From positions 1-64,000 of the forward strand of contig JAEULV010000050.1 in assembly GCA_016793065.1 (NCBI GenBank): DNA of 64,000 nucleotides, in the 5' to 3' direction. Source of the DNA: Hyphomicrobiaceae bacterium. Its GTDB lineage: Bacteria > Pseudomonadota > Alphaproteobacteria > Rhizobiales > Ancalomicrobiaceae. The translations under genes and the position numbers were made by a program. This document shows positions 52,013 to 60,645 of the stretch, one piece after another. A model generated the notes under the pieces. That model searched no databases and was not told the origin of the DNA. It worked only from the letters and a program-made list of their open reading frames with translations. Numbering within the stretch: position 1 is the first letter of the stretch; every line of letters starts with the position of its first letter.

Positions 52013-52993
52013 CTACAGCCACTTGCGCCAGCGAAACACCAGATAGGTCGCCGCCGCCGCGCCGAGCATCAGGGCCAGCGCGAAGCCATAGCCATGGGTC
52101 CATTTCAGTTCCGGCATGATCTCGAAATTCATGCCGTAGATCGAGGCGATCAGCGTCGGCGGCATGAACAGCACGGCGAGGATCGAGAAGATCTTGACGA
52201 TGTTGTTCTGCTGCAGGCTGACGAGACCCAGGGTCGCGTCGAGCATGAACACCAGCCGGTTATCGAGCGAGGTAGCGAATTCGGCGATCGACCGGATGTC
52301 GCGGTGCATCTCCTTCAGCCGCTCGCGGTCGTCCTTGCCGAGCTTGGCGGCGCTGCCGGCATTGAGCAGGAACGAGATCATCCGTTGCAGCGAGACGAGC
52401 GTTTCCTCTTCCTTGCTCACCAGCCCGCCCGAGCGGCCGATCGCCTTCAGCGCCCGGTCGTAGACGCCCGAATCGGCCCGGCCCGCGACGGAATCATTGG
52501 CCTGGAACACCCGGTGCGAAACCTCGTCCAGCTCGGCGCTGACCCGCTCCAGCACGTCGGCGGCGCGGTCGATGATCGACTCGATCAGCGCCATCAGGAC
52601 GGAAATGCCGCTCAGGTGCCCGAATCCCGGCTTCAGCGCCCGCTGCGCGATCGCAGCGATCGCGCGCGGCGTCTCGTAGCGAACGGTAGCGAGCACGTCA
52701 TTGGCGAGAATGAAGGTGACCGGCGCGATCACCGGCCGCTCGGTATCGGCCCGCGCCGTCAGTGCCGCCGTCATGTAAAGCGCCCCGTCCTCGACATAGA
52801 GCCGGCTCGACGCCTCGATTTCCTGCATTTCCTCGCGCGTCGGCACCGCGACGCCCAGCCGCCGCTCGACCTCGCGGTCCTCCTCCGGCGTCGGATCGAT
52901 CAGATCGAACCAGACCGCCGGCGCACCGGTGGAGCCCTCGATCGTGCTGGTGCAGGCAAGGCAGGTGTCGGCGGCGGTATAGATGGTGAGCAT
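52013..52993 (-). CDS. corA: Magnesium/cobalt transporter CorA
   Basis: A 326-residue channel for Mg2+ (and Co2+/Ni2+). The large cytoplasmic N-terminal domain includes helices with GISVLMALIESIIDRAADVL and RLKEMHRDIRSIAEFATSLD. Two C-terminal membrane helices follow (IVKIFSILAVLFMPPTLIAS and FALALMLGAAAATYLVF). The selectivity motif YGMNFEIMPEL, with GMN at 287-289, is intact. The final residues WRKWL are basic, as usual. The ATG at 52993 gives the standard N-terminus. No M-box-type leader was recognised upstream. Confidence 0.96.
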   Translation of the reverse strand: MLTIYTAADTCLACTSTIEGSTGAPAVWFDLIDPTPEEDREVERRLGVAVPTREEMQEIEASSRLYVEDGALYMTAALTARADTERPVIAPVTFILANDVLATVRYETPRAIAAIAQRALKPGFGHLSGISVLMALIESIIDRAADVLERVSAELDEVSHRVFQANDSVAGRADSGVYDRALKAIGRSGGLVSKEEETLVSLQRMISFLLNAGSAAKLGKDDRERLKEMHRDIRSIAEFATSLDNRLVFMLDATLGLVSLQQNNIVKIFSILAVLFMPPTLIASIYGMNFEIMPELKWTHGYGFALALMLGAAAATYLVFRWRKWL

Positions 52994-53129
52994 GGCGGCT
53001 TTCGCGTGGGACCCGCCGGACTTTCGACGCGCGTCGCGTCACGGTCAAGCCCGAAAGCCGGGGCGAGCGGAAGCCCGCGCCCCCCCTCGGCGCCGCAGCC
53101 GATCGAGGCGCGGAGGGCAAAACGACGAA

Positions 53130-53150
53130 ACCCGGCCGCGAGGGCCGGGT
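53130..53150 (-). terminator. Hairpin between the 56-residue protein gene and corA
   Basis: ACCCGGCC (53130-53137) pairs with GGCCGGGT (53143-53150). On the minus strand the stem is followed by TTCGTCGTTTT. It lies about 100 bp downstream of the stop of the 56-residue gene and upstream of corA, and probably separates the two transcripts. Confidence 0.55.
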
Positions 53151-53249
53151 CATGTCGAAGCGCATCCCGGGACACTGCCGCGAGTGGCGCATCTGAGGCG
53201 TTGCGGCGACCGCAATATCAGGCGGCCGTCACATTACACGGTTCTGGGC

Positions 53250-53420
53250 TTAGTTCTGGTCTTCCCAGTCGAGTACCGCGGTCGACGGCTTGGCCTTTTC
53301 CTGCTTCTTCAACGAAGCAGCGGCGCTGAGCACCGACATTCCCAGCGGCTTGTAGGCATTTTCCAGATGAACGTCGGTACGTTGCTCGTCCACGCGCACT
53401 GCTTCGATTTGACCTGACAT
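53250..53420 (-). CDS. Small protein of unknown function, 56 residues
   Basis: A short gene read on the minus strand. The protein (MSGQIEAVRVDEQRTDVHLE ... VLDWEDQN) is hydrophilic, with a central amphipathic helix (SVLSAAASLKKQEKAK) and an acidic C-terminus. GGGAG lies 9 bases before the ATG; the reading frame has ordinary codon composition and a TAA stop. It has no signal peptide, membrane segment or known motif. An AT-rich region with an FNR-like half-site lies upstream. A real gene is likely, function unknown. Confidence 0.65.
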   Translation of the reverse strand: MSGQIEAVRVDEQRTDVHLENAYKPLGMSVLSAAASLKKQEKAKPSTAVLDWEDQN

Positions 53421-53938
53421 CTCTGACTCCCGGTATTATTCCACGTCTTCTCGGACAAACCTCAAGTACAGAGAGGTTTTCACCCGAGGGAGATTGCTCG
53501 GCACCATGCCAGCCGTGCTCCAGCGCGGTTGGATATGTTCGCCAATTGTGGCGCGCCTGTGAGGATATCTCGGCAGGTTTGGGGAATTTGTCATAGATTT
53601 AGATCAAAACAAGGGCAATGTGACAAAAATTTATGCATGATTACTTGTGCGTCGCACAATGGCACATCCTAAAATGCAGCCAAGGCGCGAGTCGCTGCAA
53701 TCTTGAATCGGCGCGACAGGCGGTTTTCTGGATCGAAACGGCAAGGAACCGGAACTTCGCGCTAATGTTGTCGTTTCGCGTCGCATTAACTTCGCTGCGA
53801 TAGGATCCGTCCCGAACTGCCCCCTGGGGGGTGCGAGACCGCTTGCGCGGTCGACGGAGCGCCATGGCGTCTTCGCGATGAAAAGGCAGGATCGGTTCAG
53901 TGTCGCCGATTCGGAATTGACCCGGGAGGTCCTGGCTC
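53421..53938. promoter_or_regulatory. Intergenic region with an FNR-like site
   Basis: 518 bp between divergent genes with no supported coding sequence. TAGATTTAGATCAA (53594-53607) differs at one base from the perfect FNR/FixK box in front of ctaC. It could act on either the 56-residue gene or the YjgN gene. The 53580-53660 stretch is notably AT-rich. A minus-strand open frame over 53641-53865 has no protein-like features. Confidence 0.5.
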
Positions 53939-55336
53939 GTGACCGACTATGACAAGATGATGTCCCGCGAGTATTTCCGCAATCCGACCGCGGGCGATGC
54001 CGCCACCGGCCCGCGCGATGCCGGAACGCCGCCGCCTCCGCCTCCCGCGCCGCCGGGCGGCGATCTGCCTCCGCCGCCGCCCGGCGGTGGTTTCCCGACA
54101 TTGCCGCCGACGATGTCGCCGGGCTTCAACCCCACCGGTGGCGAACAGGTCTTCAGCGTCTTCAACCCGCGCACGATCAACCATCTGGCCTTCGTGTCGT
54201 CGCTGCTGCTCATCCCGACGCTCGGCTTCTACCGCTTCTGGCAGACCACCCGCATCCGCGCCTCGATCTGGTCGACGACCTATCTCGGCGACTCGCCGTT
54301 CGAATACACCGGCACGGCGGTGCAATTGCTCGTCGGCTTCCTGGTCTTTATCGCCATCACCTTGCCGATCTACGCGCTGAGCTACCTGCAACTCGCCGAC
54401 AACGGCTTCATCGGCGCCGCCGCGGGTTTGCTCTCGTCCATCCTGTTCTTCTTCGTCTTTCAGATGGCGGTGTTCCGCGCCCGTCGCTACCGGCTTTCGC
54501 ATACCGTCTGGCGCGGCATCCGCTTCTCGCAGGCCGGCAATTCCGGCATCTATGCCTTGCGGGCCATGGGTTGGGCCGTCGTCACGCTGCTGACGCTCGG
54601 CCTTGCCTATCCGTGGGCCGCCGCCGATCTCGAGCGCTACAAGACCAACCGCAGCTATTTCGGCGATCGCAAGTTCGAAAGCGAGGCGAGTGCGCGGTCG
54701 GTGATGAAGCCCTACTTTCTGGCCTATTTCATCGTCGCCGGGCCGTTTGTCCTTTCCGTCCTCGGCTCGATCGCCGCCGGCAATGTCGCCCGGCTGATCA
54801 GCGATCCGGAAGCCGCGATGCGTGCCGCCGATGGCGCCGGTGGCGGCGCCTTCGTCGCCCTGATCCTGTCGTCGCTGTGGCTGGTCTTCGGCGGGATGCT
54901 GATGTTCCCCTATTACAAGGCCCGGGAATTCAAGGCCTTCGTCGGCGTTGCCCGCTGCGGCAACACCCGCTTCGGCTGCGATCTGACCGCCTGGTCGCTT
55001 TATCGCCAGTATCTCATAATGCTGGCAATGACCACGGTATCCGGCGGCGTCGCCGGCATCCTGTTCGCGATCCTGATGCTGATCGCCACCGCCTTCGGCA
55101 AGGTGATCGGCCCGGAAGTCTCGATCATCATCGCCGGCATCATCGGCTACCTCCTGTTCGCGGTGGCCTATTCCGGCAGCTATATCCGCTTCCTCTCCGT
55201 CCCGCTTTTCGCCATCAAGGCGCGCTCCGTTATCGTCTACAATGCCGCCGCCCTTGAGGATGTGGTCGCCCGTCGCGATCAGGTCTCCGGCTTTGGCGAC
55301 GATTTCGCCTCATCCTTCGACTTCGGCGGCATCTGA
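53939..55336 (+). CDS. YjgN family membrane protein (DUF898)
   Basis: A 465-residue integral membrane protein of the YjgN/DUF898 family, unknown function. The GTG start has GGGAGG 9 bases upstream. The N-terminal 60 residues are unusual: Pro/Gly-rich and probably disordered (PPPPPPAPPGGDLPPPPPGG). Then come about eight membrane helices in the family layout: NHLAFVSSLLLIPTLGFYRF, RIRASIWSTTYLGDSPFEYTG (cut here for length), RYRLSHTVWRGIRFSQAG and FGDRKFESEASA. The family repeats the pattern YxRFWxxTRxR / T.yxgd. The M48 peptidase gene starts 16 bp after its stop, so the two form an operon; this association of DUF898 with M48 peptidases is seen in other genomes. Confidence 0.9.
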   Translation: MTDYDKMMSREYFRNPTAGDAATGPRDAGTPPPPPPAPPGGDLPPPPPGGGFPTLPPTMSPGFNPTGGEQVFSVFNPRTINHLAFVSSLLLIPTLGFYRFWQTTRIRASIWSTTYLGDSPFEYTGTAVQLLVGFLVFIAITLPIYALSYLQLADNGFIGAAAGLLSSILFFFVFQMAVFRARRYRLSHTVWRGIRFSQAGNSGIYALRAMGWAVVTLLTLGLAYPWAAADLERYKTNRSYFGDRKFESEASARSVMKPYFLAYFIVAGPFVLSVLGSIAAGNVARLISDPEAAMRAADGAGGGAFVALILSSLWLVFGGMLMFPYYKAREFKAFVGVARCGNTRFGCDLTAWSLYRQYLIMLAMTTVSGGVAGILFAILMLIATAFGKVIGPEVSIIIAGIIGYLLFAVAYSGSYIRFLSVPLFAIKARSVIVYNAAALEDVVARRDQVSGFGDDFASSFDFGGI

Positions 55337-55352
55337 TCGGAAGGCGGACCCA

Positions 55353-56447
55353 ATGACCGATACAATCACCGGCGCGGGTACATTCTACGACGGCCTGACG
55401 CCGGCCGCCCGGCCCGTCGGCTTCCGGCTCGACAGCGCCGGCCTGACGCTGTTCGACGCCGCCGGTCGGCAGATCGAGCAATGGCCGCGCGACGACGTCA
55501 CCCGCATCGATGCCCACGGGCCAGTGGTGCGCCTTGCCCATCGCACCGGCGACGCCCGCCTGGAAGTGACCGCGCCGACGCTGCTGCCGCTGCTGCGCGC
55601 CGCCAGGATCGACATTCACGGCCGCTCCGACGCCAGGACCCGCCGCAAGATCCTCGGCTGGTCGCTCGCCGCCGCCGTATCGCTGGTCTGGCTGGTGGTC
55701 TGGGGCATTCCCGCCATCGGTTCGCAGGTGGCGGCCTTGCTGCCGGTCAGCACCGAAATCCGCCTCGGCGAGGTCGTCCGCCCGCAAATCCTCAAGATGC
55801 TGTCGCCTGATCGCAAGGGCGCGCGGGTGTGCGAGACGCCGGCCGGCCGCGCCGCCCTCGATGCACTGACCCGGCCGATCCTCGCCCGTATCACCCCGGT
55901 GGTTCCGGTCAAGGTCGAGGTCATCGACTTCCCCGTGCCAAACGCCTTCGCCTTGCCGGGCGGGCAGGTGCTGATCACCCGTGGTCTGCTGGAAAAGGCC
56001 TCAGGTCCCAACCGGATTGCCGCCATCTTCGCCCATGAACTCGGCCACGTGCAGAACCGCGACAGCCTGCGCCGCCTCGGCGAGGCCGCCAGCCTGTCGT
56101 TCCTGTTCGGCGTCGTCATCGGCGACTTCTCCGGCTCGACCCTGGCGATCGCCGTCGGCCGCGGCCTGATCGACGCCAGCTACAGCCGTGGGGCGGAAAC
56201 CCGCGCCGACGCCTTCGCCGCCGAGATCCTGCGCGGCGACGGTCGGGCCCCGGTCGAACTTGCCGACGCGCTGGAGGAAATCACCCGCGATCAACCCGAT
56301 CTCGGCGTCCTCAACTGGTTCTCGACCCATCCCGACACCGAGAAGCGCATCGCCGCCCTGCGCGCCCTCGGCGCCGCCGCCGCCAACAAAACGCCGCTCA
56401 TCGGCGATGCCGCCTGGCAGGATCTGAAACGGATTTGCAAAAACTGA
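55353..56447 (+). CDS. M48 family metallopeptidase with N-terminal membrane helix
   Basis: A zinc peptidase of the Ste24/HtpX clan M48, 364 residues. The active site is H228-E229-LG-H232 (FAHELGHVQNRDSL), and the third zinc ligand is E282 in AETRADAFAAEIL. A membrane helix (ILGWSLAAAVSLVWLVVW, about residues 110-127) precedes the catalytic domain; before it lies an N-terminal 100-residue domain of unknown role with a PH-like pattern (ARPVGFRLDSAGLTLFDAAG). PNAFALPGGQVLITRGLLE is typical of M48 enzymes. It likely degrades membrane or periplasmic proteins. The gene follows YjgN by 16 bp and precedes the DUF1499 gene by 70 bp. Confidence 0.93.
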   Translation: MTDTITGAGTFYDGLTPAARPVGFRLDSAGLTLFDAAGRQIEQWPRDDVTRIDAHGPVVRLAHRTGDARLEVTAPTLLPLLRAARIDIHGRSDARTRRKILGWSLAAAVSLVWLVVWGIPAIGSQVAALLPVSTEIRLGEVVRPQILKMLSPDRKGARVCETPAGRAALDALTRPILARITPVVPVKVEVIDFPVPNAFALPGGQVLITRGLLEKASGPNRIAAIFAHELGHVQNRDSLRRLGEAASLSFLFGVVIGDFSGSTLAIAVGRGLIDASYSRGAETRADAFAAEILRGDGRAPVELADALEEITRDQPDLGVLNWFSTHPDTEKRIAALRALGAAAANKTPLIGDAAWQDLKRICKN

Positions 56448-56517
56448 CGCGGTTTGCCATCACTGGCCGGTGGATCGGCGGTTCTGCCGGCCACCATTGC
56501 CGCGCCGGGTCCTGTCG

Positions 56518-57303
56518 ATGACGCTCGCGATCGCCCGCTACCCCGGTTCCCGCAGCCGTGCCGCGCTCATCGCCGCATGGTGCGGCCGGCTGAGCCTGCC
56601 GATGCTGGTGATCGCCGGGCTCGCCCATCGCTTCGTCGCCATCGATACCCCGACTTTCCTGGTGCTGCTCGCGGTCGCGCTGATCCTCGCCGCCGCCGGC
56701 GTCGTCGCCGCGATCGTCGCTCTCGTTTCCATCTGGCAGGACGGCTCGCACGGACTCGGCGATGCCGTGCGCGGCGGGCTGCTGGCCCTGCTGACGCTGA
56801 CCCCGGCCATGGTCGCCGCCGTTGAGATGGCAACGCTGCCGCGCCTCGATCAGGTGTCGACCGACCTTGCCGACCCGCCGTTCTTCCGCCGCGTCGAACT
56901 GCGCACCCCCCAGATGAACGCCCTGCATCCGCCAGGCCCGAAAGAGGCCGAGGCCCAGCGCAAGGCCTATCCGGACCTTCTCACCCGCCGCTACGACATC
57001 GACGTCATCGAGCTCGACCAGGCGGTGATGAAAACGATCGATCGCGTCGGCTGGCGCATCGTCGACCGCTATCGTCCGGTCAACGAACGCGACCGCGGCC
57101 GCATCGAGGCGGTGGCGCGCACCCTCGTTCTCGGTTTCCGCGACGATGTCGCCATCCGCATCTTGCCCGACAGCGGCGGTGCCCGCATCGACCTGCGCTC
57201 GGTCTCGCGCTTCGGCAAGCACGACCTCGGCGCCAATGCCGAGCGCATTCGCGAGTTCCATCGCGTCCTCGATCAGGTCGTGGTCGAGATGTTCCCGCAA
57301 TAG
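56518..57303 (+). CDS. DUF1499 domain-containing membrane protein
   Basis: A 261-residue protein. The N-terminal half has three predicted membrane helices (LIAAWCGRLSLPMLVIAGLA, FLVLLAVALILAAAGVVAAI, GLLALLTLTPAMVAAVEMAT). The C-terminal 120 residues form a DUF1499 domain: GFRDDVAIRILPDSGGARID, LRSVSRFGKHDLGANAERIR and FHRVLDQVVVEMF. The family is widespread in Proteobacteria and has no known function. A GTG at 56470 would add 16 residues; the ATG is preferred. It is the third plus-strand gene of the YjgN-M48-DUF1499 cluster, which suggests a shared envelope role. Confidence 0.85.
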   Translation: MTLAIARYPGSRSRAALIAAWCGRLSLPMLVIAGLAHRFVAIDTPTFLVLLAVALILAAAGVVAAIVALVSIWQDGSHGLGDAVRGGLLALLTLTPAMVAAVEMATLPRLDQVSTDLADPPFFRRVELRTPQMNALHPPGPKEAEAQRKAYPDLLTRRYDIDVIELDQAVMKTIDRVGWRIVDRYRPVNERDRGRIEAVARTLVLGFRDDVAIRILPDSGGARIDLRSVSRFGKHDLGANAERIREFHRVLDQVVVEMFPQ

Positions 57304-57327
57304 CCCTGATCGCCCGCCGCGCCGGCC

Positions 57328-58227
57328 TCACGCCGCCCGGTAGCGCCCGTTTATTGCCACCGCGCCGTCGGTCAGCACCGCGCCGCGCGCCACCAGATCC
57401 TCCAGATGCGCCAGCACCGACAGCGCCGCCGCCCCGTGCAGCGCCTTCGGCGTCGAGGCATAGATGCGCTCGACCATCGCCACGATCGTCGCGTCGCCGG
57501 CGCCGACCCGGTCGAGGATCGCCCGCTCCCGATGCAGCCGGTGCAATTTGAGCGCCCGCGAGAAATCCGGCCCGTTTTGGATCGGCCCCCCATGGCCGGG
57601 GAAATAGGTCGCCTCGCTGCGCTGGATCATCTTGTCGAGCGAGGCCATGTAGTCCGCCATCGCCCCGTCCGGCGGCGCCACGATCGAGGTCGACCAGCCC
57701 ATGACGTGATCGGCGCTGAAGATCGTTCGCTCCTCCGCCAGCGCGAACACCAGATGATTGGCGCAATGCCCCGGCGTGGTGATTGCCGTGAGGGTGAAAT
57801 CGTCGCCGGCGATCGTGTCGCCGTCGCCGAGCACCCGGTCGGGGACGAAGCCATGATCGGCGCTGGCATCAAGCGGGTTGATCTCGCCGATCGCCAGCGC
57901 CCGCGCCGGCCGGTGCGGTCCCTCGCCGAGGATCGGCGCACCGGTATGCGCCGCCAGCGCCGCCGCCAGCGACGAGTGATCGCGATGGGTATGACTGACA
58001 ATGATCGCCGCCACCTCGGCCTTGCCGATCGCCGCCAGGACCGCCTCAAGGTGTCCCGGCAGGTCCGGCCCCGGATCGATCACCGCCAGCCGCCGGTCGC
58101 CGACGAGATAGGTGTTGGTGCCGTGAAAGGTGAACGGTCCCGGATTGCCGGCGGTGATTCGCCGCACCAGCGGCGAAACTTGCACCGCCTCGCCGTGGCG
58201 CGGCTCGAATTCGATCTCGAACTTCAT
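57328..58227 (-). CDS. MBL fold metallo-hydrolase (LACTB2-like)
   Basis: A metallo-beta-lactamase-fold hydrolase of 299 residues. The zinc motif is SHTHRDHSS with H79, H81, D83 and H84. Further metal ligands are in TTPGHCANHL and YFPGHGGPI, and the C-terminal LHRERAILDR and ALHGAAALSVLAHLEDLV, which forms the winged-helix-like domain seen in LACTB2 and related RNases or thioesterases. The substrate is not evident. It lies 20 bp after pdxH on the same strand, so it is probably co-transcribed. The ATG at 58227 has GAGG upstream and the longer frame does not match the family. Confidence 0.92.
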   Translation of the reverse strand: MKFEIEFEPRHGEAVQVSPLVRRITAGNPGPFTFHGTNTYLVGDRRLAVIDPGPDLPGHLEAVLAAIGKAEVAAIIVSHTHRDHSSLAAALAAHTGAPILGEGPHRPARALAIGEINPLDASADHGFVPDRVLGDGDTIAGDDFTLTAITTPGHCANHLVFALAEERTIFSADHVMGWSTSIVAPPDGAMADYMASLDKMIQRSEATYFPGHGGPIQNGPDFSRALKLHRLHRERAILDRVGAGDATIVAMVERIYASTPKALHGAAALSVLAHLEDLVARGAVLTDGAVAINGRYRAA

Positions 58228-58246
58228 TCTGACCTCGTCGCGCGGC

Positions 58247-58888
58247 TCAAGGATAGAGCCGCTCCTTGCCCCAGTCGGCATCCGGCGTAGCCCGGTGGAA
58301 GGCGATGCGGTCGTGCAGGCGGAACGGCCGGTCGTGCCAGAACTCCATGTGCGTCGGCAAGATCCGGAACCCCGACCAATGCGCCGGTCGCGGCACCTCG
58401 CCGATGGCATGCCGCAACCCGTATTCGGCGACCGCCTTTTCCAGCGCGAACCGGCTCTCCAGCGGCCGCGACTGCTTCGAGGCCCAGGCGCCGATCCGGC
58501 TGCCCCGCGCCCGCGAGGCGAAATAGGCATCCGCCTCGGCGTCGCTGACGATCTCCACCGGTCCGCGCACCCGGATCTGCCGGCGCAGGCTCTTCCAGTG
58601 GAACACCAGCGCCGCCTTGCGGCTCGCCAGGATCTGCCGGCCCTTGGCGCTTTCGAAATTGGTGTAGAACACGAACCCGCGCGGATCGAGCCCCTTCAGC
58701 AGCACCATCCGCACGTCCGGCAGGCCATCCTCGTCGACGGTCGCCAGCGCCATGGCATTGGGATCGTTCACCTCGCGCGCCTCCGCGTCGGCCATCCACT
58801 CGCCGAACAGACGAAATGGCTCGCTCGCGTCGCTGAAGTCACCAGACATTAACTCCGGTGGGGGATTCTCCTGAAACGTGTCTGTCAT
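58247..58888 (-). CDS. pdxH: Pyridoxamine 5'-phosphate oxidase
   Basis: Oxidises pyridoxine and pyridoxamine 5'-phosphate to pyridoxal 5'-phosphate, the cofactor of enzymes such as the aminotransferase in this window. The 213-residue FMN protein contains [40 protein letters not shown], the substrate-phosphate motif [14 protein letters not shown] and the C-terminal signature [10 protein letters not shown]. These cover the FMN-binding arginines and lysines. The gene is divergent from the RT0821-type lipoprotein gene with only 38 bp between the start codons, so both promoters must overlap or lie inside one another's gene. Confidence 0.97.
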   Translation of the reverse strand: MTDTFQENPPPELMSGDFSDASEPFRLFGEWMADAEAREVNDPNAMALATVDEDGLPDVRMVLLKGLDPRGFVFYTNFESAKGRQILASRKAALVFHWKSLRRQIRVRGPVEIVSDAEADAYFASRARGSRIGAWASKQSRPLESRFALEKAVAEYGLRHAIGEVPRPAHWSGFRILPTHMEFWHDRPFRLHDRIAFHRATPDADWGKERLYP

Positions 58889-58926
58889 GGCGTGTTGCGT
58901 CGTTTGTGTTTGAGTGGAGGTCGGTC

Positions 58927-59415
58927 GTGCTCGATCGGGACTATCATAGAGCCGGTGGCTCGCGCGTCCATGCGGCCCTGTTGGTTTTGTGCGCAAGTCT
59001 CGCCCTCGCCGGGTGCGGATCGATCACCATTCCCCTCGGTGCCGGCTTTGGCTCGCAATCCGCCGACATCACCGGCACATCCTCCACCAGCGGCGATCCG
59101 CGCGGTGCCCAGACCATGGCACTTGCCTACGAGACGCTTGGTGATACCGACTGGGAAGAGGTCCGCAAGACCGTCGCCTCGTCGCTCTACGCCCCCGCCG
59201 ATGCCAGGCTCGAATGGGTGAACGAGCGCACCGGCACCAACGGCACCATCACCGGCCTCGTCAGCCTCCGCGCCAAGAACGGTGCCTCCTGCCGCCAGTT
59301 CACCACCACCATGGCCAAGATCGACGGCGTCCGCATTTATCGCGCCGAGGCCTGTCAGGGCTATGCCGGCCAGTGGGAAATCATCAATACCGCCGCCGTC
59401 GAGGCGCGGGGCTGA
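58927..59415 (+). CDS. RT0821/Lpp0805 family surface lipoprotein
   Basis: A 162-residue lipoprotein of the RT0821/Lpp0805 family. The GTG at 58927 has GGAGG 6 bases upstream and gives a lipobox signal peptide ([16 protein letters not shown]). The mature part has the family pattern [60 protein letters not shown] and GQWEIIN. A pair of conserved cysteines is present. These proteins are surface-exposed in Rickettsia and unknown elsewhere. An ATG further upstream would run through pdxH's start and is rejected. Confidence 0.88.
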   Translation: MLDRDYHRAGGSRVHAALLVLCASLALAGCGSITIPLGAGFGSQSADITGTSSTSGDPRGAQTMALAYETLGDTDWEEVRKTVASSLYAPADARLEWVNERTGTNGTITGLVSLRAKNGASCRQFTTTMAKIDGVRIYRAEACQGYAGQWEIINTAAVEARG

Positions 59416-59648
59416 CCTGCTTCGCCAAGGCACGGATGGCGCCCGATGCGTGGACGGACAAGGCATCCCCCGGCTTGAACCGTCGACGGTCGCCGGACCG
59501 GCGGCACGCTTTTCGCGGTGATTTCACATTCACGGTCAAATCCCTTTGATTTGCCCGGCCACATCCCCCATATCGAGCCTGACAATCCATTCCCCGGGCA
59601 GGCGCCGCCGCGAGCGGCATGTCGCCGCCCCAATGCGACAGGTTTTCC

Positions 59649-60596
59649 ATGCGCGATCCCTATGATGTCCTCGGGGTGGCCCGCACGGCGAGCGAGGACG
59701 AGGTCAAGAAAGCCTTCCGGCGTCTCGCCAAGCAGTACCATCCGGATCACAACAAGGACAATCCGAAGGCGACCCAGGCCTTCGCCGAGGCCAATCAAGC
59801 CTATGAGATCCTCGGCGACAAGGCCAAGCGCGGCCAGTTCGACCGGGGCGAGATCGACGCCGAGGGCAAGCCCCGTGCCGCCGGTTTCGGCGGCTTCGGC
59901 GGTGGCGGCCGGCGCGGTGGCGCCGGCTTCGACGGCTTCGACGTCCACATGGGTCCCGGCGGCGCCCGTGGCGGCTTCGGTGGCGGCGGCTTTGACGACA
60001 TCCTCGAACAGATGCTCGGCGGCGCCCGCCGTCGCGGCGGCGGCGATCCGTTCGCCGGCGCCGGTGGTGGCACGCGCGCCGGCCATGGCCGCGGCGAGGA
60101 CATCCACCACGACGCCCCGACCCCGCTCGAAACCTTCATCGCCGGCGGCAAGGTCCGCGTCGAATTGCCCACCGGCAAGACGCTGGACGTCTCCATCGAC
60201 CCGATGACCCCGCCCGGCGAGAAAAAACGGCTGAAAGGGCAGGGGGCGAGCGAGCATCCCGGCCAGGCCCCGGGCGATGCCTGGGTGACCTTCGTGCCGG
60301 CCGCCCACCCGACGCTGCGTCCCGATGGCTCTGACCTGCGCCTCGACCTGCCGGTCAGCCTCGACGACGCCGTTCTCGGTGCCAAGAGCCGGGTGACGAC
60401 CCTCGACGGCAGCGGCGACGTCACCATCCCCGCCGGCACCACCGGCGCCAAGCCGCTGCGCCTGCGCGGCAAGGGCCTGCCGAACAAGTCCGGCGGTCGC
60501 GGCGACCTGCTGATCTATCCGCGCATCACCCTGCCTGAGGATGGCGATCCCGAACTTGAGGCTCTGCTGCGCAAGCGCCGCGCTGCCGGTCGCTGA
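59649..60596 (+). CDS. DnaJ C-terminal domain protein (CbpA-like co-chaperone)
   Basis: A J-domain co-chaperone of 315 residues that stimulates DnaK. The J domain is at residues 3-70 with HPD at 31-33 ([13 protein letters not shown]). A Gly/Phe-rich linker (residues 85-135: [18 protein letters not shown]) follows, then the DnaJ C-terminal substrate-binding domains ([60 protein letters not shown]). The cysteine zinc-finger region of DnaJ is absent, so it is of the CbpA/DjlA-independent type II class. It lies upstream of rlmJ with 50 bp between the genes. Confidence 0.95.
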   Translation: MRDPYDVLGVARTASEDEVKKAFRRLAKQYHPDHNKDNPKATQAFAEANQAYEILGDKAKRGQFDRGEIDAEGKPRAAGFGGFGGGGRRGGAGFDGFDVHMGPGGARGGFGGGGFDDILEQMLGGARRRGGGDPFAGAGGGTRAGHGRGEDIHHDAPTPLETFIAGGKVRVELPTGKTLDVSIDPMTPPGEKKRLKGQGASEHPGQAPGDAWVTFVPAAHPTLRPDGSDLRLDLPVSLDDAVLGAKSRVTTLDGSGDVTIPAGTTGAKPLRLRGKGLPNKSGGRGDLLIYPRITLPEDGDPELEALLRKRRAAGR

Positions 60597-60645
60597 CGAT
60601 CAAACGGCCCCCTTGCCCGCCTGGGCCCGCCTGGGAAGTCCATCG

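Noticed and set aside
53641-53865. A 74-codon minus-strand frame in the region before the YjgN gene
   Set aside because: No ribosome binding site, no family, very basic composition; better explained as regulatory sequence.
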